A stretch of DNA of 61,224 nt from Planctomycetota bacterium (GCA_013816485.1 JACDEI010000031.1:1-61224); one strand, 5' to 3'. Positions 49,207 to 57,666 are shown, numbered from the stretch's first letter. Made by a program: numbers and translations. The notes: generated from the sequence alone by a model not told the origin.

Positions 49207-49691
49207 GGGCGGATCCCGAAAGTCGTGTAAACAGTTACCCGGTCAGCGATGCGTGCAAATTCCCTTCCGACGATGCGTGCCACTTTCTGGCAGGAGACGG
49301 TCTCGTCGGTTCCGCTGACGGTCTTGCGCACCTTCTTGGGCTTGGTTTGGATGCGACCATCGTTCGCGATGACGATGCAGCCCCTTTCCATCAGCAAGCC
49401 GAAGCCCTCGAAGACATAGGGCAGCATCTGGGTGACTCGGTCTGCAAAACCTACCATGATCTGCTGGTTCTTCTCTGTGGTCTTGAGCAGGTAGCTGCGC
49501 GGATTGCTGGCGATCACCTCGCGCGATTCCTTGTGCAAGCACAGGGGCAAGACCAGTAGCGACAGCGAGAAAGACATACCGCGGGCGTCTTCTTCTTCGT
49601 AACCGTGCAGTGCGCGGAACAGAACCAAGCCGCAGAAGCCGGGGTTGAATAGGTTGCGAATCTCGAAAGGCCGCTGATCCCATCGCTTCAC
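49203..49691 (-). CDS. ABC-3C system middle component
   Basis: 162 residues. It begins at a GTG that overlaps the effector stop by 4 bases (VKRWDQRPFEIRNLFNPGFCG). It matches the small middle component of ABC-3C systems: an NP-FC-L-L-RAL motif near the N-terminus, then LLVLPLCLHKESREVIASN, and RTVSGTDETVSCQKVARIVGREFARI with a conserved charged C-terminus (ADRVTVYTTFGIRP). The middle component is a winged-helix-like adaptor between ATPase and effector. An ATG at 49742 in the same frame lies inside the effector gene and is less likely. Confidence 0.8.
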   Translation of the reverse strand: MKRWDQRPFEIRNLFNPGFCGLVLFRALHGYEEEDARGMSFSLSLLVLPLCLHKESREVIASNPRSYLLKTTEKNQQIMVGFADRVTQMLPYVFEGFGLLMERGCIVIANDGRIQTKPKKVRKTVSGTDETVSCQKVARIVGREFARIADRVTVYTTFGIRP

Positions 49692-50911
49692 TGAGCCACC
49701 CCCAACACCGTGCCGAGACGGTCGAAGAATCTGGGGTGCCAATAGACCCTGGGTTCGGGCGTGGCATCTGCCAGGATGTGGAAGCTGCCGCGAAGCACAT
49801 AGGGCTCGGTCACCTGCGCACGGATGCGCAGGGATTCAATCTTCCCGGTCTCGAACTCCGCCCAGTTGTAGAGGCTCACGCCGGCTTCGCGCAGAACCTC
49901 CTCGGCACTGTTGCCCTTTAGCTTTTCGAAAGTGACATCCTTGTAACGGTTCCATTCGTCGGCGAGACGATCTTCGTATTCCTCGACCTCTCCCGACACC
50001 AGCAGGTTCTCGCGTGCCCAGGCTGACCGTTGCTCGAACGCCCTGTAGTAGTCCAGGATCGCGCTCCTGATCCGGTTAGAGGAAATACCTATCTCGCGTA
50101 GTTGAACCACGAATAAACGCGGATCGGTCTCGGTGTCGATCTCCTCGGCGGGTACCATTCCGCGAAAGGTAATGGGGAGATTGTCTGCCTTGTATTCCTC
50201 GGCGAAATTGGACAGCCTGTCCGAGACTTCGTAGCCGAAAATCCCTTCCGTCCTGGCGCCAGTCAGCTGCTTGATGACTGTGTCAGTCCACCAGCCTTCC
50301 AGGCGCTCAAAGACGAACTCGCGGTGCTCGCGACGGATGCTTCGCATGTGCTTGTCCCTGATGATCGCCGGGATGTCGCCGATGCGCGGGCTGCCATCGA
50401 GAATTAGGATGCGTTCGAGGAAATTCTGCTTCTCAGGATCGCTGAGTTCGTTGAACCCCGTGGCGATCTGGCCAATGAGCTTCGACTTCGACTTGACGAG
50501 CGCGGCATCAGCCAGCGCGGTCAGAGTTGCTCCCTCGCCCGAGAGGATGGGGTGGTCGGGAAGAAAGCGGGTGAGGAACGAGTCACTGGAGACCGTGGTG
50601 GTGGTGAACAAGAAGAACCGTAGGTTCGATTCGGCGCCCCCGTCGCGCTTGTACCGCACTAACCAGATGTTGACGGACTTCCAGAAATCGATCGAAAGAT
50701 CGGTCAGGCGGTCACCGACCGCCTTGTGCTTGAGCGAGGCTAAAGACTTGCCGCCATCGCCGTCGATAAAATCGAGGTCATCGTCCTTTTCTAGGAAGAC
50801 GGCGGTGTTTTCTGGCAATTGCAGCAGATGGAGCAGGGCCAGCCGCGGTTGGTAGATGTAACCCAGTCCCTGTTCTCTGGCTGAGTATTTGTCGGTGGTT
50901 GGGTCTGTCAT
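49688..50911 (-). CDS. ABC-3C system effector/CTD protein with Cap4-like nuclease N-terminus
   Basis: 407 residues. The N-terminal ~90 residues read GYIYQPRLALLHLLQLPEN, VFLEKDDDLDFIDGDGG, SLASLKHKAVGDRLTDLSIDFWKSVNIWLV. This is the layout of Cap4-type dsDNA-endonuclease (PD-(D/E)xK) domains, with Glu41, the Asp cluster 43-47 and Lys61/Lys63 as candidate catalytic residues. The C-terminal ~200 residues are the ABC-3C CTD (REIGISSNRIRSAILDYYRAFEQRSAWARENLL, then VEEYEDRLADEWN, YWHPRFFDRLG). It is the first gene of the three and all three are translationally coupled. Antiphage DNA cleavage is the expected output. Confidence 0.85.
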   Translation of the reverse strand: MTDPTTDKYSAREQGLGYIYQPRLALLHLLQLPENTAVFLEKDDDLDFIDGDGGKSLASLKHKAVGDRLTDLSIDFWKSVNIWLVRYKRDGGAESNLRFFLFTTTTVSSDSFLTRFLPDHPILSGEGATLTALADAALVKSKSKLIGQIATGFNELSDPEKQNFLERILILDGSPRIGDIPAIIRDKHMRSIRREHREFVFERLEGWWTDTVIKQLTGARTEGIFGYEVSDRLSNFAEEYKADNLPITFRGMVPAEEIDTETDPRLFVVQLREIGISSNRIRSAILDYYRAFEQRSAWARENLLVSGEVEEYEDRLADEWNRYKDVTFEKLKGNSAEEVLREAGVSLYNWAEFETGKIESLRIRAQVTEPYVLRGSFHILADATPEPRVYWHPRFFDRLGTVLGVAQ

Positions 50912-51296
50912 TGGTTCAATTGATGTCTGATTGTTGGCTTCAGTGATCTCATTGGTGTAAACGAACTTCCCGGCAAAGTGATTCAGTGTGAGACGTTAAC
51001 AGAGTGCTTTAGGTTCGTACGCGCTGTTATCCCCGCCCACGAGGGTGGTTAGCGGTTGTAGGTTGAAAACGCTGCAACGCCCGGGGCCGAGGAAGGGATG
51101 CGCTTCGGGCAGTCGAGATGCGCGTTCGCCCTTCGCCCTACGTTCCTACGGCCACGTTCCCCGTGTGGTGGCGTCCTTTCATCCCCCAGCCTCCGTCACG
51201 TGCTCGCCGTCAAGGCTGCCCTCGCTGCGCTCGGCGCCTGCGGCGGCCTTGACCGCTGCGCGCGCTCCTCCTGCCGGTGGATGAAAGGACACCACC
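50912..51296. other. Intergenic region with an inverted repeat
   Basis: No gene is supported. It holds the likely promoter region of the ABC-3C operon (50912 to about 51000) and an inverted repeat formed by 51165-51185 and 51277-51297 around GTCCTTTCATCC and GGATGAAAGGAC. GC-rich codon-like frames here are non-coding shadows. Confidence 0.5.
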
Positions 51297-51646
51297 ATGG
51301 GAAAGTACACCAATCTTCGTGTCTGGCAGCAGTGCGGGAACTTCTCAAAATCGTCTCGACCGTAACGGCAGACATGCGCGCGGAGGGCGATCTGAAATCG
51401 CAAATGCGACGGGCGGCGATCTCGGTCGCCAGCAACATCGCTGAGGGAACCGAACGCTCCGACCGGGAGTTCTGCCGCTTCCTTACCATCGCGCTCGGCT
51501 CCAACGCCGAGGTCGAAGCTCAGGTCACCATCGCTGGTGATATGGGCCTCATCGATGCGGCGATGGTGACCAAGATGATCGATCAGATCGATCACATCGG
51601 TCGCATGATCCGCCGCCTGATGCAGCACATGAAGCCGTCCGGATGA
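51297..51646 (+). pseudogene. Four-helix-bundle (S23/IVS-type) protein gene with a frameshift
   Basis: The ATG at 51297 opens MGKYTNLRVWQQ, the characteristic beginning of four-helix-bundle (23S rRNA intervening-sequence type) proteins. The frame is lost after WQQ. The rest of the protein lies in another frame: AVRELLKIVSTVTADMRAEG, then MRRAAISVASNIAEGTERSD, FLTIALGSNAEVEAQVTIAG and IGRMIRRLMQHMKPSG. A one-base deletion around 51331-51335 explains it. An intact gene would encode about 117 residues. It may be a recent mutation or a sequencing error. Confidence 0.82.
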
Positions 51647-51676
51647 CGGCACACGCTGTTCGCGGAATGCCTTCAG

Positions 51677-51704
51677 CCCCTGGGACCGCGGGCCACCGGC
51701 CCGC
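51677..51704. repeat. Solitary arm of the 28-bp inverted-repeat family
   Basis: It matches the left arm at 5336-5363 with one clear difference (CCACCGGCCCGC for CCACTGGCCCGC). No complementary second arm follows; a heptamer array follows instead. It lies 31 bases after the four-helix-bundle stop. Confidence 0.85.
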
Positions 51705-51755
51705 AGTTGGTTGTCCTGTGGTCGAAGGATTGAGGGTCACGCAAGAGACGTCGCC

Positions 51756-51874
51756 GCCGTTCGCCGTTCGCCGTTCGCCGTTCGCCGTTCGCCGTTCGCC
51801 GTTCGCCATTCGCCATTCGCCATTCGCCATTCGCCATTCGCCATTCGCCATTCGCCATTCGCCATTCGCCATTC
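51756..51874. repeat. Heptamer array GCCGTTC x7 then GCCATTC x10
   Basis: Seventeen consecutive 7-bp units in two homogeneous blocks that differ by one base. The array ends 4 bases from the stop codon of the minus-strand gene at 51879. Confidence 0.93.
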
Positions 51875-51878
51875 GCCG

Positions 51879-53882
51879 TCACGGTGCAGGAACGATGACG
51901 TAGGGGATCTGCGCCTTCAGCGTCGGCGAAATCGTCCCCTTGCTCACCACCAGCCGTTCTGGCTTGCCACGCCCATCCGGCGTCAACGGAATGAGCTGCA
52001 CCGCTGCGCGCTCCGCCCATGTCGCTGGCAGGGTCCACGTCCGCTTCGTCCCGTCCCAACTGAACACATAGATCTTTTCCTGCCCACTCCACGTATCCGG
52101 CCACATGCGGTCGTAATCCTCGGCAAAGACCACGTCGCCATTGCTGATTCGCAGGCCCCGCCCCAGGTACGGCGTCTTCCAGCACGCCACCGTCCCATCA
52201 CTCCAGCGCGCATACAGCGGTCCCGCATCGATGGCGATCTCATGTTCGCCCGCCGTCAGTTCGACACCCTGCGATAGGAACGGCAGCGGTGCGAGGGTGG
52301 CGTCAGCTACGGTCTGCACATGGCGCTGATCGACGTACACATTCAAAGCACCGCGTCCGTTGTCCTTCGTCGCGCTGCAGCGCAGACGATACGTGCCCGC
52401 GCGCGCCACCCGGACCTTCGCCACCAATGGCCATTCGAGCATGATCTGCCCGGACTTCTTCACATCCGCGTGTTTCCACGTCGGATAGGCCGACATCGCA
52501 TCGACCAGCGGGATCTCCAGCGCCGCACCATCGTCGCCGACCAACGCCATGCCGTTCACATGCAGGTCTCCAAGTTTGTTGAACGTGGCGGTGCGCACGT
52601 TGCCTTTGCCGATGTGGTAGAGTTCCTGGATGCCCGTGAGGTAGAAATTGCCGAGCAGATCAGCCCAGTCGCCGCGGAACGGATCGCCGGTTCCTGGGAT
52701 GTCGAATTCCTTGCCCAGCGATTCCCCGAACGCGAGGTGACTGGTGGCGGTGCCAGCGACACGTTTGGCCGACGGTTTTCCGGCGGCGAGAGCGGCGTAG
52801 TGATCACGCACCACCTGCAGTCCACCGTCGGTAGTGGCGATGGGCGAGAGGTTGAAAGCGCCCATGTTGCCGACCACATGCTGCCACGGGAGCGTCAACG
52901 AGTAGCCGCCATCGATGACGCCATAATCGTCGTGCGACCAGCCCTTGCCATGTAACCAGACGTAGGTCGCACGTGGCCCGAGCATCTCGCGGACGCCTTC
53001 GGTGGCGATGTCGGTGCCTTTGCTGCGCAAGTGGTCCGTAATCGCCAGGACACCCTTCAGTTGCGATTGCTCGCTGCCGCCGAGCGGACCATCGGGGAAA
53101 CCGGTGCTGAAGTTGCCGCCGGACAGATTCAGCACGTCGAGGTAGAGGATCGGCGGCGCATAAGGCAGGTGTTTATAGAAATCATCAATCATCTCGCGCG
53201 CCAGACCGCTGTCCCAGAAACGCTGGTAGTTTACCAGGGCGAAGATGCCGACCGGATCCTTGCCTTCGGGGTTGTCCGCGCCGGGAGTGCTTTTTGGTAC
53301 GTAGGGTGGTTGCCCGTCGCGTCGATGGGTGGTGGGATCCTCATCGCGTCGGTAGATCGACTGGGTCTCCACCAGCCGGTCGAAGAAATTTTTCGACTCG
53401 GGATAATCGCGCAGGCCGACGTTCACATCGGTGAGGTTGAGATGGAAGGACAACGCGACGTTGGCGTTCTTCTGGGTGCGCGCCATGAAGCCGGAGAGAT
53501 CGTCCCACCCGCCAGCGCGGAAGGTGACGCGTCCCCAATACGGCCACAGGCCATCCCAGTTCCACGGACCCGGATGGTCGTGCCCGATCAGGCCGTTGAC
53601 GATGGGGATCTGCTGGACGCTGCCATCGAGCAGGTGCGAGGTCATGACCAGACCACGTTCCAGGGTGGGCAGCAGCTTGGCCGCATCGGGGGTCGAGATG
53701 CGGTAGACATAGGCACCACGCACCCAGGCAGGAGCCCGGTTCGCGGTGGCACCGGATTTCTTCGCCACGGCGTCGATGGCGGCGAGTTCGGCCTGTACAT
53801 CCGCGGTTGCCGCACTGGCGGCACAGGGAAGTGCAAGCGCCGCGACCAGGGCGAGCAGCGGCATCTGGCGACATGGGAACAT
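51879..53882 (-). CDS. Secreted endo-alpha-N-acetylgalactosaminidase-like (GH101-like) protein
   Basis: 667 residues. A signal peptide (LLALVAALALPCAASA) follows the ATG at 53882, which has GGAGAG upstream. The catalytic-like region contains APAWVRGAYVYRISTPDAA, GGWDDLSGFMARTQKNANVALSFHLNLTD, YPESKNFFDRLVETQ and MIDDFYKHLPYAPPILYLDVLN. Downstream are GATYVWLHGKGWSHDDYGVI- and DGGYSLTLPW-type segments, then a beta-rich C-terminus with IMLEWPLVAKVRVARAGTYRL. The order and the inward Asp/Glu-rich strands resemble GH101 and related TIM-barrel glycosidases that act on mucin-type O-glycans. The assignment to GH101 is tentative; a general glycan-degrading secreted enzyme is more certain. Confidence 0.65.
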   Translation of the reverse strand: MFPCRQMPLLALVAALALPCAASAATADVQAELAAIDAVAKKSGATANRAPAWVRGAYVYRISTPDAAKLLPTLERGLVMTSHLLDGSVQQIPIVNGLIGHDHPGPWNWDGLWPYWGRVTFRAGGWDDLSGFMARTQKNANVALSFHLNLTDVNVGLRDYPESKNFFDRLVETQSIYRRDEDPTTHRRDGQPPYVPKSTPGADNPEGKDPVGIFALVNYQRFWDSGLAREMIDDFYKHLPYAPPILYLDVLNLSGGNFSTGFPDGPLGGSEQSQLKGVLAITDHLRSKGTDIATEGVREMLGPRATYVWLHGKGWSHDDYGVIDGGYSLTLPWQHVVGNMGAFNLSPIATTDGGLQVVRDHYAALAAGKPSAKRVAGTATSHLAFGESLGKEFDIPGTGDPFRGDWADLLGNFYLTGIQELYHIGKGNVRTATFNKLGDLHVNGMALVGDDGAALEIPLVDAMSAYPTWKHADVKKSGQIMLEWPLVAKVRVARAGTYRLRCSATKDNGRGALNVYVDQRHVQTVADATLAPLPFLSQGVELTAGEHEIAIDAGPLYARWSDGTVACWKTPYLGRGLRISNGDVVFAEDYDRMWPDTWSGQEKIYVFSWDGTKRTWTLPATWAERAAVQLIPLTPDGRGKPERLVVSKGTISPTLKAQIPYVIVPAP

Positions 53883-54005
53883 GGGGACTCTCCGGTGATG
53901 GGCATAACGTTGTCGCAGTTGTCGGTGACGGCGCACTGACGCAGACGTGGGCGATGGAGAAAGAGACGGATGCCACACGCCTGCGTGGAATCCATCATCC
54001 GTCAC

Positions 54006-54345
54006 GCTTCACTGGACGGGTGAAGCGATCATCACTGGTCGCAATCACCGGTGGCAGCCACCCGCGCCTGGTAGCAGATAATGGACATTGTATTGGCAAA
54101 GTCCCGAAGGGACGACGCTTGGTGCAGGGACGTCAGTCCCCGATTCATGGATCGCCGTCCCACGGCCCACGGCGTCGGTGTTGGGTTTATGGACTGCCAT
54201 CGCACGGCCCACGACGTCGGCGTTGAAACGCCGCCGAGTCGGGCGTCGTCGCGTCGCGACTTACACCAAATATCGCACATAACCCGGGGCTCGACGCCCC
54301 GGGCTGGCGGGGCGTCGCCGCCGTTGGCGGCTTTAGAATGCGTTC
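54006..54345. other. Intergenic palindrome cluster
   Basis: No gene is supported. Short palindromes occur in series: GTCCC-GAA-GGGAC near 54102, GGGACG-TCA-GTCCCC near 54127, two direct copies of a CACGGCCCACG phrase (about 54165 and 54203), and CCCGGGGC-TCGAC-GCCCCGGG at 54283-54303. They may be 3'-end or promoter elements between the glycosidase-like gene and the toxin gene. Confidence 0.5.
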
Positions 54346-54457
54346 GCCGTTGGCCATTCGCCGTTCGCCGTTCGTCGTTCGCCGTTGGCCGTTGGCCGTT
54401 GGCCGTTGGCCGTTCGCCGTTCGCCGTTCGCCGTTCGCCGTTCGTCGTTCGTCGTTC
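54346..54457. repeat. Mixed heptamer array (GCCGTTC/GCCGTTG/GTCGTTC), 16 units
   Basis: Sixteen 7-bp units with single-base variants arranged in small homogeneous groups (for example four GCCGTTG in a row, five GCCGTTC in a row). The array ends 3 bases from the toxin stop codon. Confidence 0.93.
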
Positions 54458-54460
54458 GCC

Positions 54461-54784
54461 TTACCTCAGAAACCGTTCCAATAGCACATCGTTGAATTGT
54501 CGGCGGCCGTCGTAAACGGCGACGATCACCACCTGTTTCGCACGGAGCTGGTACAGGATGCGCCAAGGTTTCTCGAAGATCTCGCGGACGGTGGTGATGC
54601 CGTGCCATTGCAGTTCAGGCACGACACGTCCACGTTCTGGCATGGTGGTCAGAGTGGCGATGCGATGCTCCAGGCGGGGCATCACCTTGTCGGCGTTGAT
54701 GGTGCTGTCGTGCGCGATGTAGGTGGTGATGCCCAGGATGTCGTCCATGGCGCCGTCGCCGTAGACGAGCGACCAGGGTTTCAC
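54461..54784 (-). CDS. ParE/RelE-type toxin
   Basis: 107 residues of the RelE/ParE fold: WSLVYGDGAMDDILGITTYI at the start, a long second helix (RLEHRIATLTTMPERGRVVPEL), and REIFEKPWRILYQLRAKQVVIVAVYDGRRQF, with the conserved Arg/Tyr and C-terminal DGRR. ParE toxins poison DNA gyrase, while RelE cleaves mRNA; the WRILYQL core fits ParE/RelE generally. It overlaps its antitoxin by 4 bases, the typical antitoxin-first order. A heptamer array abuts its stop. Confidence 0.88.
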   Translation of the reverse strand: MKPWSLVYGDGAMDDILGITTYIAHDSTINADKVMPRLEHRIATLTTMPERGRVVPELQWHGITTVREIFEKPWRILYQLRAKQVVIVAVYDGRRQFNDVLLERFLR

Positions 54785-55065
54785 GTCTTCGCCTTCCGCA
54801 CGGCGGCGATCTTTTTGCGCACGGCAGCGAAGACTTCGGCGTGGGTGTGGACCCGACCCTTACGGATGTCCTCTTCTGCCATCGCTACCAACTTGAGCAT
54901 TGCCAACGCCTGTTGATTCCGTTCGTAGGACTCCGGGTCTTGAATGATGGCTGCCGTGGCACCGTTCTGGGTGACGATCATCGGGCCACCGCCATCGCGG
55001 ACTTCATCAATGACCTGGGCCAAGTGGGCTTTGACGTAGCTGACGGATTGGGCGCGAACAGCCAT
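54781..55065 (-). CDS. Phd/YefM-type antitoxin
   Basis: 94 residues. The N-terminal Phd/YefM domain reads SVSYVKAHLAQVIDEVRDGG, then PMIVTQNGATAAIIQDPESYERNQ. The C-terminal part (RKGRVHTHAEVFAAVRKKIAA) is a charged helix likely to wrap the toxin. It would repress its own promoter and neutralise the ParE-type toxin. The start has no rival in-frame ATG nearby. Confidence 0.88.
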   Translation of the reverse strand: MAVRAQSVSYVKAHLAQVIDEVRDGGGPMIVTQNGATAAIIQDPESYERNQQALAMLKLVAMAEEDIRKGRVHTHAEVFAAVRKKIAAVRKAKT

Positions 55066-55168
55066 GATTCACCTCGGTGCCGAATACGGTACCGGATTCA
55101 GGTCGTTGGCAAGCGAGGCAAAGTGGCGGCCGATGGCGAGTATGTTCGCCCGTCGTCTCAGCCCCGCT

Positions 55169-55540
55169 TCAGCGCGCGTTCTTGAGCGGCAGTTTCCCTG
55201 GGCATTCATCGATGATCATCTGACCCTTCTTCAGGGTCAGGTGGTAGCGGCGTTCCTCGCCGCCCTTGGGCTGGAGCACCAGGGTGGCGGTGGTCGGCGT
55301 GGCCTCGTCCAGGCGCCACATGCCGGCGATGACGGTATCCTTGGCGAAGATCACCCGTGCGGTGCGCAGCGTCAGGTTCACGCCGAAGTTCTCGATCTGA
55401 ACGGCGCTGGCGGCGGCTTCCTTCTGCTCCTTGGTCAGCGCCTTCTCGTCCACCACCCAGGTGCCATAGAGGGCATCGGGAGTGAGATTATCGGCGGCTG
55501 CGAGGGTCATGGCGACAAGGCAGAGGCAGAGGATGCGCAT
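55169..55540 (-). CDS. Secreted small protein of unknown function
   Basis: 123 residues. A short signal peptide (MRILCLCLVAMTLAAAD) precedes LTPDALYGTWVVDEKALTKEQK, a run of beta strands (RVIFAKDTVIAGMWRLDEA; TATLVLQPKGGEERRYHLTL) and a C-terminal MIIDECPGKLPLK. The pattern GTWxVD followed by strands resembles lipocalin-like or DUF-type domains, but I cannot name one. The ATG at 55540 has AGGAG upstream; the 160-residue version adds an unlikely leader. Confidence 0.7.
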   Translation of the reverse strand: MRILCLCLVAMTLAAADNLTPDALYGTWVVDEKALTKEQKEAAASAVQIENFGVNLTLRTARVIFAKDTVIAGMWRLDEATPTTATLVLQPKGGEERRYHLTLKKGQMIIDECPGKLPLKNAR

Positions 55541-55738
55541 GTTGGACTCCTGCGGGCATCTGCAGCCTGTCTGCATGTTGGCTAGGCTGCCACGGCCAAG
55601 CGATGGGTGGTCGTAAGGCGTCTGCCCCACCGTGTGGCCGCTGGTCGCCACTCGCCAAGATCTACGGCGAGAGGGTGACGCTCAGACCGGTTGGCAGTCA
55701 TCGTCGTTGCGCGAGCATGCGGCCACGCCGGAGACGAC

Positions 55739-56209
55739 ATGCTCGGACCTTATCTGAAAGAAACGCTCGCCAACTGGGCCGCCGACTTCGCCCACGGCGA
55801 TCGCATCGGTCTCTTCCCCGCTGAAGTCCAGGGTGTCGCCCAGGCCGTGCTGGAAACGTTGCTGACCACCGCGTGCGAACGACGCGGCCTGGAGCCGGCG
55901 GCTCTGGAGGACGAGGATCTCAAGCACGCCCTGCTGGAGCACGTGGCGCGTCTCGAACTTTCCGCCGAGGTCCGTCCGTTCGTGCCCAGTCTGTGCCGCG
56001 GCTATCTGGAAGATCTGCAACGGCAGGGGCGCTTGGGCAGTGGTCACACTCTGGGCCGCTTCGTTGGCGCGCTCAAGGAATCCTTCGTCGCCGCTGATCC
56101 GTTCCGGCCTCAGACTTTCACGCGACCCGGCGACAAGATCGGGCGCAATGATCCCTGTCCGTGCGGCAGCGGGAAGAAGTTCAAGAAGTGCTGTCAGCGG
56201 GAGGGATGA
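55739..56209 (+). CDS. SEC-C motif protein
   Basis: 156 residues. A helical domain ([21 protein letters not shown], then [20 protein letters not shown]) precedes a C-terminal SEC-C zinc motif [22 protein letters not shown] motifs are found in SecA and in nucleic-acid-handling or unknown proteins. The ATG at 55739 has GGAG upstream and is preferred to 55691. The function is unknown. It converges with TspO across a heptamer array. Confidence 0.78.
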   Translation: MLGPYLKETLANWAADFAHGDRIGLFPAEVQGVAQAVLETLLTTACERRGLEPAALEDEDLKHALLEHVARLELSAEVRPFVPSLCRGYLEDLQRQGRLGSGHTLGRFVGALKESFVAADPFRPQTFTRPGDKIGRNDPCPCGSGKKFKKCCQREG

Positions 56210-56228
56210 TCCCGGCTCGCCGCCTTTT

Positions 56229-56298
56229 GTTCGGCGTTCGGCGTTCGGCGTTCGGCGTTCGGCGTTCGGCGTTCGGCGTTCGGCGTTCGGCGTTCGGC
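56229..56298. repeat. Heptamer array GTTCGGC x10
   Basis: Ten exact 7-bp units between two convergent genes: it begins 20 bases after the SEC-C stop and ends 2 bases before the TspO stop codon (56300). The array is purely repetitive and has no arms. Confidence 0.93.
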
Positions 56299-56299
56299 G

Positions 56300-56782
56300 T
56301 CAGCCGAGCAGCGACGGATTGCGCTGCCACAACGTCCACGCCAGCACGCTCGCGAACGACACCCAGGCGAGGTACGGTAGCAGCAGTGCACCCGCCAAGG
56401 GATGGCGCCGCCAGAAACATACCACGGTGATGAGGATGAGGACCCACAAGACCACGATCTCGATCACCGACCACAGGCCCGAGTGCCAGGTGAAGAAGAG
56501 CCACGACCACAGGGCGTTGAACGCCAATTGCACGACGAACAGCGTGAGTGGAACCAGCGCTGCGCGCCAACCATCGATGCGCCACACCAGCCACGCGGCG
56601 ATGCCCATCAGCAGGTAGAGCACGCTCCACACCGGGCCGAACAACCATGCGGGTGGGGCCCAGTCTGGGCGGTCGAGGGCGGCGTAGAACGTCGGGGCGT
56701 CGGCCGAGGCCAAGCCGCCGAGCGCGGCGGCGGCACCGACCAGCAGCAACCAGCCGAGCAGGCCGAGCACGTGGCGGGTCAT
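56300..56782 (-). CDS. tspO: TspO/MBR family membrane protein
   Basis: 160 residues with five membrane helices in the TspO pattern: LGLLGWLLLVGAAAALGGLA, then WAPPAWLFGPVWSVLYLLMGIAAWLVW (the conserved W-x-PPxxxFxxVW-x-LYxxMGxxxW), LALFVVQLAFNALWSWLFF and PLAGALLLPYLAWVSFASVLAWTLW. TspO binds tetrapyrroles and oxysterol-like molecules and affects stress responses. It overlaps the AraC gene upstream by 4 bases, so the two form one unit. Confidence 0.92.
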   Translation of the reverse strand: MTRHVLGLLGWLLLVGAAAALGGLASADAPTFYAALDRPDWAPPAWLFGPVWSVLYLLMGIAAWLVWRIDGWRAALVPLTLFVVQLAFNALWSWLFFTWHSGLWSVIEIVVLWVLILITVVCFWRRHPLAGALLLPYLAWVSFASVLAWTLWQRNPSLLG

Positions 56783-57624
56783 GCGGGGGTCTCCGCTGTC
56801 TTACGATATTCGCTCGGACTCATGCCCTTCACCCGGCGGAACCAGCGGTTGAAGTTGGCGAGGTTGCGGAAGCCGCTGCTGAAGGCGATGTCGACCACGC
56901 TGCGGTCGCTCGCCAGCAGGTCCTCGCAGGCATGGCCGACGCGTAGTTCGGCGAGGTAGACCACGCAGGGTTTGCCGATCTCGCGGCGGAACCAGCGGCT
57001 GAAGGCGCTGGCGCTCATGCCAAGCTGGCGCGCGAGGTCGGCGACGCTGACGGTGTTGTCGTCCTGCAAACGTGCGAGCAGGCGCGCGACGCGGGGATCC
57101 TGATCTTGTTCGGTGACGGCGAGTGCGAGCGGTTCGAGCGTGCGTGCAGCCGCCAGCCGCGCGAGGATCGCGGTCAGCAGGCCGAAACGTTCGAGGGGAT
57201 CGTTGCAGGCCACCAGGTCGAGCAGATCCTCTGCCGTCTGCTCGCGTACGGTGCCGGTGGCGCACAAGCCACGGCGTGCGCGATCGAGTAGCGTTTGCAC
57301 ACCGCGGAACTCCGGTGGCCCTGGAATGAACACCGCTGGCGCGACCTGCACGACCACCGCCTCCATCGGCGTCACCGCTGCGTCGAAGGCCCAGGTGTGC
57401 GGCGTCTCCGGTCCGACCAGGACCACATCTCCAGGCGTGAAATGCGCCACGCTGTCGCCGACGAAACGTTGGCCGCGGCCGCTGAGGATCAGCGTCAGCT
57501 CGGCCTCGGCGTGGGTATGCCAGTCGAAGGGATAGGCATCGCTGCGTTTGCGGAAACAAGTGAACGAGGCGCGTGGATCGCGCGCGATCTGTTCCCGGCT
57601 CGGACGCTTCGCGGTGATGCGCAT
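56779..57624 (-). CDS. AraC-family regulator coupled to tspO
   Basis: 281 residues. The cupin sensor domain reads FDWHTHAEAELTLILSGRGQRFVGDSVAHFTPGDVVLVGPETPHTW; the histidine pair and the PETPHTW end are typical. The C-terminal HTH pair reads VADLARQLGMSASAFSRWF and VVDIAFSSGFRNLANFNRWF. It probably activates its own operon, including tspO. It starts 43 bases after the DnaE2 stop in the same orientation. Confidence 0.9.
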   Translation of the reverse strand: MRITAKRPSREQIARDPRASFTCFRKRSDAYPFDWHTHAEAELTLILSGRGQRFVGDSVAHFTPGDVVLVGPETPHTWAFDAAVTPMEAVVVQVAPAVFIPGPPEFRGVQTLLDRARRGLCATGTVREQTAEDLLDLVACNDPLERFGLLTAILARLAAARTLEPLALAVTEQDQDPRVARLLARLQDDNTVSVADLARQLGMSASAFSRWFRREIGKPCVVYLAELRVGHACEDLLASDRSVVDIAFSSGFRNLANFNRWFRRVKGMSPSEYRKTAETPA

Positions 57625-57666
57625 GCGGTGATCATCCGCGGTGAGAGTGCGTTGTCAGCAGGCGCC

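Noticed and set aside
51549..52185. Open frames that read repeated ANGEWRM across the heptamer array
   Set aside because: The repeat peptide comes from the 7-bp DNA array; no start signal or family support.
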